DNA of 64,000 bases from Deltaproteobacteria bacterium (GTDB lineage: Bacteria; Myxococcota; Kuafuiibacteriia; Kuafuiibacteriales; Kuafuiibacteriaceae): NCBI GenBank assembly GCA_011526105.1, contig WYAZ01000073.1, forward strand, positions 38,763-102,762, read 5' to 3'. A model generated the notes under the pieces. The model worked only from the letters and a program-made list of their open reading frames with translations. It ran no database searches and was not told where the DNA came from. Positions 18,633-27,860 of this stretch are shown piece after piece. The position numbers and the translations under genes were made by a program. Positions within the stretch are counted from its first letter, which is position 1, and every line of letters begins with the position of its first letter.

Positions 18633-20423
18633 ATGACCGACCCGAACTACGAGCTCGGGGGCGCCGCCCCTGCCCCCTCCGCCCGCAACCTGGGTTTCGA
18701 GCGCCTGTCTGGGCGCCCGATCGGCGAAATCCTCGTCGCCGCCGGAAACTGCGCCCGCGAAGACATCGATCTCGCGATCGAGCGCCAAGAGGGAGAGCAG
18801 AAAGACGAACGGCTGGGCGAGATCCTCATCGGGCTCGGGCGCGTCAATGCTGAACAGGTCGCGCGGGCGCTCGGCATTCAGCTCGAGATGCCCTACCTCG
18901 CGAAGATCGACATCGAAGCCATCCCGGATACGTACATCCAGTCGGTGCCGATCACCTTCGCCCGAGGGAACATCATCCTTCCGGTCTCCGCCCTCGGCGA
19001 CAGCGTGGTGGCCGCGCTCGGAGACCCGCTCAACGCAGAGGCGGTCGACGACCTCGGGCTCCTGCTCGGCGTTCGCGTGGACCCCGTGGTGGCCATGCCG
19101 GGGGTCATCACCGAGGCCATCAACCGGGCGTACGACCGCGCCACCGGCCTTGCCCACGAAGCGGCCAAGGGACTCCAGGCCGGGGACGACGCCGACGAAG
19201 CCGATCTCGACGCCATCGACCTCATCGACGACCAAAGCGGCGACGACGCGCCGATCATTCGGTTCGTCAACGCCTTGCTTCGTGATGCGGTGAAGGTCCA
19301 GGCCTCGGACATTCACATCGAGTGCTACGAAAAAAGCGTCGTCGTCCGGAACCGCATCGACGGCATCCTCTATCAGAAGGTCGAGGCGCCCAAGACCGCG
19401 CAGTCGCCCATCATCGCGCGCGTGAAGATCATGTCCGGCCTCAACATCGCGGAGAAGCGCCTTCCACAAGACGGGCGCATCCGACGCAAGATCGCAGGCA
19501 AGGACATAGACGTGCGCGTCAGCACCATCCCCACCGCCCACGGCGAGCGGGTGGTCATGCGTATCCTCGATCGTTCGAATACGCTGCTCACGCTCGAGGA
19601 CCTGGGCATGGAGTCCAGGACCCACAATCAATTCACCCATCTCATCGAACGGCCGCACGGCATCTTGCTCGTCTCCGGGCCCACGGGCTCCGGCAAGACC
19701 ACCACGCTGTACGCCGCGCTCTCGCGCATCAACAGCCCCGAGATCAACATCCTCACCGTCGAGGATCCGGTCGAGTATCAGCTCCCGGGGGTCGGACAGA
19801 TGCAGGTCAACTCGAAGATCGACCTCACCTTCGCCTCCGGACTTCGGGCGTTTCTTCGTCAGGACCCCGACGTCATCATGGTGGGCGAGATTCGCGACAA
19901 AGAGACCGCGGAGATCGCCATTCAGGCCTCGCTCACTGGTCACATGGTGCTCTCGACCGTGCACACCAACGACTCCGCCGGCGCCCTCACCCGCCTCGTC
20001 GACATGGGCGTAGAGCCGTTCTTGGTCGCGTCCTCGCTGCTCGGCGTCCTCGCGCAGCGGCTCATCCGAACGCTCTGCAAGAACTGCAAGCAGCCGTACG
20101 CCCCCAGCCGAGAAGAGGCGCGAGGCTTGGGCTTTCAGACCCTGGAGCCCGGCACGATGTTCTACAAAGAGGTCGGCTGCGACCAGTGCCTGAAGACCGG
20201 CTACAAGGGCCGTAAAGGCATCTACGAGCTCTTGATCGTGACCGACGAGATTCGGGCACTCGTCGTGAAGAACGTCGATGCGAGCACCATCAAGAAGGCC
20301 GCGATCGCCACCGGCACCAAGCTCCTGCTCGATGACGGCGCCCGAAACGTCCTGCTCGGGCGCTCTTCGGCCGAAGAGGTCCTGCGCGTCGCGACCGACG
20401 AAGAGATGGTCCTGGAGATGTAA
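18633..20423 (+). CDS. gspE: Type II secretion ATPase GspE
   Basis: This is a 596-residue cytosolic motor ATPase. The N-terminal N1E-type domain (LGEILIGLGRVNAEQVARAL) binds GspL. The catalytic core carries Walker A GPTGSGKTTTL (Lys355), the Asp box VEDPVEYQLPGVGQMQVN, Walker B in DPDVIMVGEIRDKETAEIAI and the His box GHMVLSTVHTNDS. The zinc-binding tetracysteine module is present as CKNCKQ and CDQC. ATG 18633 is used, with GAGG upstream; a GTG at 18624 overlapping the gspD stop would add three residues. It lies between gspD and gspF, only 3 bp before the latter. Confidence 0.97.
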   Translation: MTDPNYELGGAAPAPSARNLGFERLSGRPIGEILVAAGNCAREDIDLAIERQEGEQKDERLGEILIGLGRVNAEQVARALGIQLEMPYLAKIDIEAIPDTYIQSVPITFARGNIILPVSALGDSVVAALGDPLNAEAVDDLGLLLGVRVDPVVAMPGVITEAINRAYDRATGLAHEAAKGLQAGDDADEADLDAIDLIDDQSGDDAPIIRFVNALLRDAVKVQASDIHIECYEKSVVVRNRIDGILYQKVEAPKTAQSPIIARVKIMSGLNIAEKRLPQDGRIRRKIAGKDIDVRVSTIPTAHGERVVMRILDRSNTLLTLEDLGMESRTHNQFTHLIERPHGILLVSGPTGSGKTTTLYAALSRINSPEINILTVEDPVEYQLPGVGQMQVNSKIDLTFASGLRAFLRQDPDVIMVGEIRDKETAEIAIQASLTGHMVLSTVHTNDSAGALTRLVDMGVEPFLVASSLLGVLAQRLIRTLCKNCKQPYAPSREEARGLGFQTLEPGTMFYKEVGCDQCLKTGYKGRKGIYELLIVTDEIRALVVKNVDASTIKKAAIATGTKLLLDDGARNVLLGRSSAEEVLRVATDEEMVLEM

Positions 20424-20426
20424 GGC

Positions 20427-21677
20427 ATGCCGATCTTCGCCTACAAAGGCCTCGACGGCCAAGGGAAGGAGGTGCGCGGCCTGCTCGACGCGGACACCCC
20501 CAAGACCCTTCGTGCCCTCCTAAAGAACAAGGGCATCCGCATCGTCGAGCACAAGGAGGAGTCCGCCGACAACAAGAACGGCCGAAAGCGCACCTCTTTG
20601 GCGCCCAGGGCGACCGAGATCGACCTGCGCCGCTTCACCGAGCGGGTGAGCATCAACGAGATTGCCCTCACGACGCGTCAGATGGCGACGCTCCTCAAGA
20701 GCGGCATCACACTCATCGAGTCACTCACCGCCATCGTCGACCAGGTCGACAACGAGAAGCTCAAACGCGTCTTTGGACAGATCAAGTCCGACGTCAACGA
20801 AGGCTCGTCGCTCGCGGACGCCATGGGCGAACACCCCTCGGTGTTCTCACAGCTGTACGTGAGCATGATCCGCGCCGGCGAGGCCTCGGGTGCGCTCGAC
20901 GAAGTGCTCATCCGCCTGGCGAACTTCATGGAGCAGCAGGCCCGGCTCAACTCCCGCATCATGAGCGCCATGATGTACCCGGCGATCATGCTCGCGATCG
21001 GCGGCATGATCATGCTGCTCCTGTTCGTGGTGGTCATCCCCCGCATCACGAAGATCTTCGATCAAGTGAAGGCTCAGCTCCCCATCCAGACGCGGCTGCT
21101 CATCTTCACCGCCGACATCGTCAAGGGCTATTGGTGGCTGCTCATCATCCTGTTCGGCACGAGCGTGTACCTCTTCTTGCGCTGGAAGCGCTCCGAGAAG
21201 GGACGCGCCATCTGGGACCGCTTCGTGCTCAGCGCGCCCGTGCTCGGCACCGTGGTGCGGATGGTGGCGGTGGCGCGCTTCTCGAGGACACTCGCCACCC
21301 TGCTGCGCTCCGGAGTGCCGGTCTTGAACGCGCTCGACATCGTGCGCGACGTCTTGAGCAACGAGAAGTTGGCCGAGGTCATCGAGAACGCTCGGGACGC
21401 CATCCGCGAGGGTGAGTCCATCGCCAAGCCCATCGAACGCTCGGGGCAGTTTCCCCCCATCGTCACCCACATGATCGCCATTGGCGAGCGGAGCGGCCAG
21501 CTCGAGGAGATGCTCGAGCACGTGGCGGACAACTACGACTTCCAGGTGAACCAGAAGGTCGATGGGCTCACGTCGTTGCTCGAACCGGTGATGATCGTCT
21601 TCATGGGCGTCGGCGTCGGATACGTGGTCTTTGCCATTCTATTGCCCATTCTCCAGCTCTCACAACACGTGAGATGA
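20427..21677 (+). CDS. gspF: Type II secretion inner-membrane platform protein GspF
   Basis: This is a 416-residue polytopic protein of the inner-membrane platform, beginning MPIFAYKGLDGQGKEVRG as is usual for GspF/PilC. Two homologous helical GspF domains show TTRQMATLLKSGITLIESL (near 85) and FSRTLATLLRSGVPVLNALD (near 285). Three membrane segments lie at about 185-210, 235-255 and 390-410. The motifs SMIRAGEASGALDEVL and IAIGERSGQLEEMLE are classic. It works with GspE and GspL to polymerise the pseudopilus. Normal length, no anomalies. Confidence 0.97.
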   Translation: MPIFAYKGLDGQGKEVRGLLDADTPKTLRALLKNKGIRIVEHKEESADNKNGRKRTSLAPRATEIDLRRFTERVSINEIALTTRQMATLLKSGITLIESLTAIVDQVDNEKLKRVFGQIKSDVNEGSSLADAMGEHPSVFSQLYVSMIRAGEASGALDEVLIRLANFMEQQARLNSRIMSAMMYPAIMLAIGGMIMLLLFVVVIPRITKIFDQVKAQLPIQTRLLIFTADIVKGYWWLLIILFGTSVYLFLRWKRSEKGRAIWDRFVLSAPVLGTVVRMVAVARFSRTLATLLRSGVPVLNALDIVRDVLSNEKLAEVIENARDAIREGESIAKPIERSGQFPPIVTHMIAIGERSGQLEEMLEHVADNYDFQVNQKVDGLTSLLEPVMIVFMGVGVGYVVFAILLPILQLSQHVR

Positions 21678-21696
21678 ACACGAAAAGGATGACCAG

Positions 21697-22122
21697 ATGT
21701 TGCTGCACCAGAAACTGAGACGGCGCCGGGGACGGAAGAGCCGCCGTGGTTTGACCCTCATCGAGATCTTGGTGGTCGTCACCATCCTCGGACTGCTCGC
21801 GAGCATCGTTGGGGTGGCGGTCGTGAACCAGATGGAGGCGAGCCGCATCGATACCGCCAAGCTCCAGATCAGCGAGATCTCGAAGGCCCTGGACATGTAC
21901 AAGATCAAGTTCCACCGCTATCCAAACACCGCCGAGGGCCTGCCGGCCCTCGCGACCCCTCCGGAGGGCAAGCCGCCCATCATGGAGACGGTGCCGAAGG
22001 ATCCGTGGGGCGGCGACTACATCTACGTGTCTCCAGGGCAGCACAACACCTCGAAGTTCGATCTGCAGTCGAAGGGACCGGACGGCCAGGCCGACACCGC
22101 CGACGACATCCCCAACTGGTGA
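21697..22122 (+). CDS. gspG: Major pseudopilin GspG
   Basis: This is a 141-residue prepilin. A long basic leader ends in RRG; the mature protein begins at residue 19 with LTLIEILVVVTILGLLASIV. Leu rather than Phe is at +1 and the essential Glu is at +5. The globular domain carries the GspG pattern MYKIKFHRYPNTAEGLPAL, KDPWGGDYIYVSPG and GPDGQADTADDIPNW, including the Asp-rich calcium-binding loop. It is the main building block of the pseudopilus. It needs a prepilin peptidase (GspO/PilD), which is not in this window. Confidence 0.97.
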   Translation: MLLHQKLRRRRGRKSRRGLTLIEILVVVTILGLLASIVGVAVVNQMEASRIDTAKLQISEISKALDMYKIKFHRYPNTAEGLPALATPPEGKPPIMETVPKDPWGGDYIYVSPGQHNTSKFDLQSKGPDGQADTADDIPNW

Positions 22123-22135
22123 AACCGACGAGCCG

Positions 22136-22873
22136 ATGAACCGAGTTCGGAGAACAAGAGGTGCGCGCGCCGCGGGGGCGCGAGGCTTCACGCTGATTGA
22201 GCTGACGATCGCGCTGGCGATCGTGGCTCTGCTCGCGGGCGCCACCGTCATGACCGTGAACTCGGTCACCGACGCCCACCTCCGGTCTTCGGGCACCGCC
22301 CTCTCGGGCGCCATCAAGCAGTGCTACGACCGCGCCGCGATGCTGCAGCGCTCCCAGCGCATCGTCTTCGACATCGACAAACAGATCTGGTGGATTGAGT
22401 TTACCGAGAGCCCCTTCGCGGTCGCAAGGGAGCGTCTCACCGGCGAGGAAGGGGAGTCGTCGGAAGAGATGAGGGAGCGGCTCGAGGCCGAGCAACGGGA
22501 TCGTGGCCGTAGCTCGTCCTTCGGCGATGACGGCAAAGAAGAAGTCCAAAGGATGATCGAGGGCGGAATGTCCCGTTTCTTCGTGCCGGACGAGGACCTC
22601 GACGCAGGCAAGCCGCAGGTACTTCCGGGCGGGGTGAGCTTCGCCCGGATCTGGACCGGTCACCAAGAGAAGCCATTTACCTCCGGCATGGCGCACCTGC
22701 ACTTCTTCCCCCAGGGGTGGACGGAGCCGGCCTTGATCGAACTCGTCGACGACGACGGTGATGTCTTCACGCTCGAAGTACAGCCGCTCACCGGACGGGT
22801 GAAGGTCTACGACCGGCGGCTCGAAGACCCGAGCGCGGAGGACGATGACGGCCGAAAGGATGGTGATCTTTGA
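22136..22873 (+). CDS. gspH: Minor pseudopilin GspH
   Basis: This is a 245-residue type IV pilin-like protein. The cleavage site is RG before FTLIELTIALAIVALLAG, with Glu at +5. The body has the GspH-type pattern (RSSGTALSGAIKQCYDRAAMLQRSQRIVFD). A charged insert of about 60 residues (residues 102-150; EEMRERLEAEQRDRGRSSSF region) makes it longer than the usual 160-180 residues, and the C-terminus is Asp/Glu-rich. Position between gspG and gspI confirms the identity. Its TGA overlaps the TTG start of gspI. Confidence 0.9.
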   Translation: MNRVRRTRGARAAGARGFTLIELTIALAIVALLAGATVMTVNSVTDAHLRSSGTALSGAIKQCYDRAAMLQRSQRIVFDIDKQIWWIEFTESPFAVARERLTGEEGESSEEMRERLEAEQRDRGRSSSFGDDGKEEVQRMIEGGMSRFFVPDEDLDAGKPQVLPGGVSFARIWTGHQEKPFTSGMAHLHFFPQGWTEPALIELVDDDGDVFTLEVQPLTGRVKVYDRRLEDPSAEDDDGRKDGDL

Positions 22874-23679
22874 GACGCGGATTCACCTTCCTCGAGGTCA
22901 TGGTGGCTTTGGCCATCCTCGCCATGTCTCTCACTGTTCTCTCCGGCATCTCGGCGAACAGCTTCGATGCGTCGAACTACGCCAAGTTTCTCACGGTCAG
23001 CACGATGCTCGCGCGCTCCAAGATGATCGACATCGAGGAGGAGTTGCGGAAAGACGGGTTCGGAGACGACGAGAAGACCTTCGACGGCGACTTCAGCGAA
23101 GAAGGTCACCCCGGCATCAAGTGGACCGCGGTCTGCCGGCCCATCGAGGTCGAGCTCGGTGAGCTGGTTTCTTCACTGCTCGGCGGAGATTTTGAGGACG
23201 AAGACCTCCCGGACGCGGTGCAGAACGTCTTCGGCGGAGGCTCGAACGCGCCCCTGGGCGAGGACATCACCGCCGCGGCGGGTGGCGCCGCCGCGGGCGC
23301 GGGCGGAACGGACCTGAACCAGCTCCTGGCCGGCGGGGGGCTCGAGCCCATCCTGAAGGGCGTGGGCGAGACGCTTCAGAAGTCGATTCGAGAGATCACG
23401 CTCGAGATCAAGTGGAAGGCGGGGGACAAGTACGAAGAGTCCGTTCGCTTCGTGCAGTACGTGACGACCTCGGGCCGCCTCGCCCTCCCCGAGAACACGC
23501 CGCCGCGACTCGCAGATCCGAGCCTGCCCGGGCAGCGCAACCCGAACACCCTGCAAGGCACCATCGGGGGACAGGTTCTACCCGGCCTCCCGGGCGGCAC
23601 CATCAACTTCGGCTCGCCCGGGGGCGGCATCGCGCCCAAGGGCGGCCCGAGGCCCGGCGGCGGAGGCTCAAAGCCATGA
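22870..23679 (+). CDS. gspI: Minor pseudopilin GspI
   Basis: This is a 269-residue prepilin with a very short leader (MRRG) before FTFLEVMVALAILAMSLTVL, with Glu at +5. It starts at a TTG overlapping the gspH stop. GspI proteins are usually about 125 residues. Here a Gly/Ala-rich low-complexity insert (about residues 110-160, GGAAAGAGGTDLNQLLAGGG) and a Pro/Gly-rich tail double the size. The conserved core (MLARSKMIDIEEEL, ITLEIKWKAGDKYEESV) is split by the insert. GspI starts the tip complex with GspJ and GspK. The stop overlaps the gspJ ATG. Confidence 0.9.
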   Translation: MRRGFTFLEVMVALAILAMSLTVLSGISANSFDASNYAKFLTVSTMLARSKMIDIEEELRKDGFGDDEKTFDGDFSEEGHPGIKWTAVCRPIEVELGELVSSLLGGDFEDEDLPDAVQNVFGGGSNAPLGEDITAAAGGAAAGAGGTDLNQLLAGGGLEPILKGVGETLQKSIREITLEIKWKAGDKYEESVRFVQYVTTSGRLALPENTPPRLADPSLPGQRNPNTLQGTIGGQVLPGLPGGTINFGSPGGGIAPKGGPRPGGGGSKP

Positions 23680-24359
23680 AACGCGCGCCGAGGAAGAACC
23701 AGCGCGGTCTCACCATCATCGAGATCGCCCTCGCGACCGCGATCCTGGCCATGATGGCCACCATCACCTGGGGCTCGATCGCCCGCAGCTTCGATGCCTT
23801 CGAAACGGTGAGTGAGATCGACGCGCGTTATCACAACGTGCGCGTCGCCATGAACCGAATGGCGCGCGAGCTCTCGATGGCTTTCGTCACCTCTCCTACC
23901 CGGTCGTTCGGCCGCGAGGAGATGTGGAAGACCATCTTCAAGGCAAAGCGCTCCTCGTCGTTCTACGAGATACACTTTGCGTCGCTCTCCCACCAGGTCC
24001 TCCGGCAAGACGCCAAGGAATCCGACCAGTGCGAGATCAGCTACTTTGGCGCCCCGGACCCCGACCAGCGCGAGGTCATGAACCTCATGCGTCGCGAAGA
24101 CCCGCGCATCGACTCCGAGCCTGAGGAGGGCGGCCGCGCGTACATCCTGGCGGAGAACGTCAAGGGCCTCTCTTTTAGGTTCTGGGACTCGCGGGACCAG
24201 GACTGGGTCGACGAGTGGGACACCGAGGACCCGGAGTTCGTCGGACGGCTCCCCACCATCATCGAGATCACGCTCGTCATTCTCGACGACAGCCGCGAGG
24301 AGATGAAGTTCGTCACCAAGACCCGCGTGTACATGCCAGGGATGCTGCAGAGGTTCTGA
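23676..24359 (+). CDS. gspJ: Minor pseudopilin GspJ
   Basis: This is a 227-residue prepilin. The leader MKRAPRKNQRG precedes LTIIEIALATAILAMMATIT, with Glu at +5. GspJ features include YHNVRVAMNRMARELSMAF and a beta-rich domain with YILAENVKGLSFRFWDSRDQ and IEITLVILD. The ATG overlaps the gspI stop (ATGA). A much longer in-frame extension upstream runs through gspI and is a shadow. Length is normal for GspJ. Confidence 0.95.
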   Translation: MKRAPRKNQRGLTIIEIALATAILAMMATITWGSIARSFDAFETVSEIDARYHNVRVAMNRMARELSMAFVTSPTRSFGREEMWKTIFKAKRSSSFYEIHFASLSHQVLRQDAKESDQCEISYFGAPDPDQREVMNLMRREDPRIDSEPEEGGRAYILAENVKGLSFRFWDSRDQDWVDEWDTEDPEFVGRLPTIIEITLVILDDSREEMKFVTKTRVYMPGMLQRF

Positions 24360-24360
24360 G

Positions 24361-25611
24361 ATGTTGAGCGCGCGCAGAGCCCCCCGTTCGGGCAGAAGAA
24401 GGTCCAAGCGTCTCCGGACGTCGGTCTCCGAACGCGGGGCGGCGCTCGTGATGGTCTTGATCCTCACGACCGTCCTCGCGGCGCTCGCGGCGGACATGCA
24501 GAACACGACCTCGGTGAACCTCCAGCTCGCCGCGAACGCGCGTGATCAACTGCAGGCTCATTTCCACGCGCGGAGCGCCATCGAGCTCGAGCTGTTCTTT
24601 CTTCGGTTTCAGGGCCAGCTCAAAGGGACGCTCGGAAACTTCATACCCATCCCGCTCTTCGAGCTCTCCTCCTTCTTCGTCAGCTCGGACACCATGAAGG
24701 GCATCGTCCGAAAGGGCGGCGGCTTCCCGGAGGATGGCTACCCGCCGGAGGAGCTCGACGAAGATGGCCTCACCATCGACAAGGAGTTCGGAAAGTTCGA
24801 GGGCTCGTTTTGGATCGAGGAGGTCGTGGACGAGAACCGGAAGATCAACATCAACCGCCCCGCCCTCACCGCCTGCCAGAACATGGTCCACATCCTTCTG
24901 GCGGGCCTGTTCGACGAACCGCGCTACGACCCGCTGTTTGAAGTGCTGGGCCAGACGCGAGATCCGGTGCGCAATCGCATCGAGATCATCGCGAACATCG
25001 CGGACTGGGTCGATGGCAACGAGGACGTGGACACGGTGTGCACCTTGACCGGAGACAGCTCGATCTCCGGCGGGTCCGAGGACAATCGCTATCGCGACCT
25101 GCCCTACGGCGCAGAATACAAGCCCAAGAACGGCCAGATGACTTCATTGGCGGAGCTCCGCATGGTGCCGGGTGTCAACGACCTCTTCATGCAGTTCTTC
25201 GCCGAGCACCTCACGGTGTGGACCGACGACACCGCGGTGAACCTCAATACGGCGAGCCCGCTCATGATCACTGCGTTGCTCCGGGCCGTCGTGGTGGGAG
25301 GCGTCCAGCCCGGGCAGCAGGAGATGGTGCAGAAGTTTCTGCAGGAGCTCCAGCTCACGCGGGCGATGCCCCCGCCGCTCAACCGCGTGAGTAAGCCCGT
25401 CTTTTTGCAGCTCCTGGTCGCCGTGGGGTTCGCGGTCGACGAGGCCCGTTTCACCCAGCTCGAGTCGGCCGGCGTCATCCGATTCGACGACAACAGCAAC
25501 GTCTACCGCATCACCGCAATGGGTCGCGTCGGCGAGGCCAGCTCCAAGCTGACCGTCGTCTGGCGCGACGACCGAGCCTTTGGCGAGATCCGCTACTGGC
25601 GCGAGGACTAG
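24361..25611 (+). CDS. gspK: Minor pseudopilin GspK (tip protein)
   Basis: This is a 416-residue protein. The leader ends ERG before AALVMVLILTTVLAALAADM; Glu at +5 is absent, which is the known peculiarity of GspK. An all-helical insertion domain follows. It includes INRPALTACQNMVHILLAGL and a stretch rich in Asp near residues 220-245 (DWVDGNEDVDTVC, EDNRYRDLPY) matching the calcium site of GspK. NLNTASPLMITALLRAV is the usual helix-hairpin-like region. It caps the pseudopilus tip with GspI and GspJ. It starts 1 bp after the gspJ stop. Confidence 0.95.
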   Translation: MLSARRAPRSGRRRSKRLRTSVSERGAALVMVLILTTVLAALAADMQNTTSVNLQLAANARDQLQAHFHARSAIELELFFLRFQGQLKGTLGNFIPIPLFELSSFFVSSDTMKGIVRKGGGFPEDGYPPEELDEDGLTIDKEFGKFEGSFWIEEVVDENRKININRPALTACQNMVHILLAGLFDEPRYDPLFEVLGQTRDPVRNRIEIIANIADWVDGNEDVDTVCTLTGDSSISGGSEDNRYRDLPYGAEYKPKNGQMTSLAELRMVPGVNDLFMQFFAEHLTVWTDDTAVNLNTASPLMITALLRAVVVGGVQPGQQEMVQKFLQELQLTRAMPPPLNRVSKPVFLQLLVAVGFAVDEARFTQLESAGVIRFDDNSNVYRITAMGRVGEASSKLTVVWRDDRAFGEIRYWRED

Positions 25612-25613
25612 TC

Positions 25614-27281
25614 ATGCCACAGAGAATTCTCGGATTGGACATAGGGACGTGGTCGGTCAAAGGGGTCGTGCTCGAGAGCTTCTTTAGAGGCTTTCGGGTC
25701 ATCGACGCCCAAGAGGTGCCCATCCCGCGCGGGCCGGCCGAGGAGCAGGCCGAGCTCCGGCTTCGGGCCGTGCGCGAGCTGCTCGGGACCGAACCTTTCG
25801 GCAAGACCGAGGTGGTGGTCGCGGCGCTGAGAGGCGAGCAATCCACCTCGCGCTTCATCGCCCTCCCCTACGCCGATCTGCGCAAGGTGGAGGCGACCAT
25901 CGTGGGTGAGCTCGCCGATCTCATTCCCATCGACGTGGAAGACGCCATCGTCGACCACACGCTCTTTCAGCGCACCGACGATGGCGGCTCGGTCTCGTTT
26001 GCCATCGCCGTGCCCAAGACCGACATCGCGGCGCAGCTCGAACTGCTGAGCCAGGCCGGCGTGGATCCTCGCTTTCTCTCTGTGGACGTGGTCCAGCTCC
26101 ACAATCTCTACACGCACTTTCTGAAGGAGGACCAGTCCAGGGCCGAGGAGCCGGCCACCGCGGCCGCCGACGCTTCGACCTTTATCCTCGCCGCGCCCGG
26201 CGGCCCTCCTCCTGCGCGGGTCATCGTCGACATCGGACACGAGCGCACCATGGTCGTAGCGTGCAGCGACAGCGGCCCCGCCCTCGTGCGTGTGCTTCGA
26301 CACGGCGGCCATGACGTCACGCGCGCGATCGAGACTGCGTTTGGCGTCAGCGAGGAGGAGGCCGAGGATCTCAAGCACGCGCACGGCTTTGTGGCATCGA
26401 GCCGACAGCCGCCCCCTTCGGAGGCAGAGGAGCGGATGAGCGACGCAGTCCGAGCTGGGCTCCACAGCCTCGTTCAAGATCTGCGCCGGACGCTGTTGTC
26501 CGTTCGCACCGACAAACGGGTGCACGTGAGCCGTATCGACATCCTCGGCGGGGGCTCGCGCATTCGCAACCTCGCCAACCACCTCGCGGAGGAGCTCAAT
26601 GTCCCCTGCGCGCCGGGGCTCGCGGCGGAGCAGATCGTCGAGCGCCAGATCGATCCGGCTCGCCGCAGCGCCTTTGCGCTGGCGCTCGCGCTCGCGCTCC
26701 GCGCGGCGGGTGATCGAGCGGTGAGCTCCATCGATCTTCGGCACGAGGACTTCCAGTTCGCCGGTCAGCTTCAAAGCCTGCGGAGCCGCATCCCCAGCAT
26801 GGTCGCCGCGGGGCTCGTGCTGGGCACCTTGGCGGTCGCCAACATCTGGGTGAGCTACTACTCCGCGTCGAGCCGAGAAGCACAGCTCGACGCGCAGTTC
26901 TGCCAGATCACCAAAGAGGCCATCGGCCGTGAGATCTGTGAACCCAAACAAGCCCTGAGCGTGATGGCCCAGCCGGTGAGCGAACTCGGCAACGTGCGCA
27001 CCGTGGACCGCAGCGCGCTCAACATCGCGGCCGAACTCTCGGCCCTCATCCCGGAAGACGTCAGCAGCAAGGCGGAGTTCCGAATCGACGAGATCGACAT
27101 CACCCCGGACCGAGCCCGTATCAGCGGTGAGACCGACTCCTTCGACGCGGTGGACAAGATCGTGGCCGAGTACGGCAAAGACCCCTGCTACTCGAACATC
27201 AAGAAGGGTCAACTCCGCCGAAAAGCGGACGGAAAAGGCATCGAGTTTCAGCTCTCGCTTCGACTGGAGTGTTCATCATGA
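25614..27281 (+). CDS. gspL: Type II secretion protein GspL (PilM-like assembly protein)
   Basis: This is a 555-residue protein. Residues 1-380 have the actin-like PilM/GspL fold: MPQRILGLDIGTWSVKGVVL is the phosphate-1-like strand, PPARVIVDIGHERTMVVACS the second, and DILGGGSRIRNLANHLAEEL the adenosine motif. One membrane helix lies near 400 (SMVAAGLVLGTLAVANIWVS), followed by a periplasmic ferredoxin-like domain. The actin-like domain binds GspE and couples it to the platform. It is longer than typical GspL (about 400) and resembles a PilM-PilN fusion. The stop overlaps the gspM ATG. Confidence 0.9.
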   Translation: MPQRILGLDIGTWSVKGVVLESFFRGFRVIDAQEVPIPRGPAEEQAELRLRAVRELLGTEPFGKTEVVVAALRGEQSTSRFIALPYADLRKVEATIVGELADLIPIDVEDAIVDHTLFQRTDDGGSVSFAIAVPKTDIAAQLELLSQAGVDPRFLSVDVVQLHNLYTHFLKEDQSRAEEPATAAADASTFILAAPGGPPPARVIVDIGHERTMVVACSDSGPALVRVLRHGGHDVTRAIETAFGVSEEEAEDLKHAHGFVASSRQPPPSEAEERMSDAVRAGLHSLVQDLRRTLLSVRTDKRVHVSRIDILGGGSRIRNLANHLAEELNVPCAPGLAAEQIVERQIDPARRSAFALALALALRAAGDRAVSSIDLRHEDFQFAGQLQSLRSRIPSMVAAGLVLGTLAVANIWVSYYSASSREAQLDAQFCQITKEAIGREICEPKQALSVMAQPVSELGNVRTVDRSALNIAAELSALIPEDVSSKAEFRIDEIDITPDRARISGETDSFDAVDKIVAEYGKDPCYSNIKKGQLRRKADGKGIEFQLSLRLECSS

Positions 27282-27859
27282 GGTTAGAACTCCCCCCGAT
27301 TGTCGCGTCGCGCCTCTCCGCGCTCACGGTCACCTTCGAGCGGCTCTCCGGGCGCGAGCAGCTCATGAGCTTGTTCCTCGTGTGTGCCATGCTCGGCATG
27401 GCGGTCGGCTGGACCACCTACTTCGTGAAGAAGGACCTCACGAGCCGCGAGGAGCGCCTGACCGACAAGCGCAGAAAGCTTGGGGAGCTGCTCACGCTCC
27501 GCAGCAACTACCAGCGACGGCTTGCGGACCAGAAGCGCATCGCCGACCAGATCCGAAAGAACAACGGGGTGCGCCTGCTCTCGTACATTGAAGACGTGAG
27601 CGCCCGCGCCAGCATCGAGCTCGGCAATGCCTCGGAGCGCTCGGGGGAGCCCACAGGCTCGGAGTTGCTCAAGGAGGAAGCGGCGGAGGTCACGATCCGC
27701 AAGGTGAGCATGGACCGCCTTCACAAGTTCCTCGACGAGATGGAGAAGGGCAACCAGCTGGTGAAGATCCGAAGACTCAAGATCAAGACCCGCTTCGATG
27801 ACCCGAAGCTCCTCGACGCCACGGTCACCGTGGGCACCCTGAAGACCACGGACGGCTGA
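27278..27859 (+). CDS. gspM: Type II secretion protein GspM
   Basis: This is a 193-residue bitopic protein. A cytosolic N-terminus ends at a membrane helix (LMSLFLVCAMLGMAVGWTTY). A periplasmic coiled-coil (TSREERLTDKRRKLGELLTL) and a ferredoxin-like domain follow (AEVTIRKVSMDRLHKFLDEM, LVKIRRLKIKTRF). This is the GspM/PilO plan. It pairs with GspL in the platform. ATG 27278 overlaps the gspL stop (ATGA). Confidence 0.9.
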   Translation: MRLELPPIVASRLSALTVTFERLSGREQLMSLFLVCAMLGMAVGWTTYFVKKDLTSREERLTDKRRKLGELLTLRSNYQRRLADQKRIADQIRKNNGVRLLSYIEDVSARASIELGNASERSGEPTGSELLKEEAAEVTIRKVSMDRLHKFLDEMEKGNQLVKIRRLKIKTRFDDPKLLDATVTVGTLKTTDG

Positions 27860-27860
27860 G

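Noticed and set aside
18408..20462. Long open frame of about 680 codons antisense to gspE
   Set aside because: Same cause: the gspE frame is confirmed by all ATPase motifs, and the antisense product has no domain or sensible start site.
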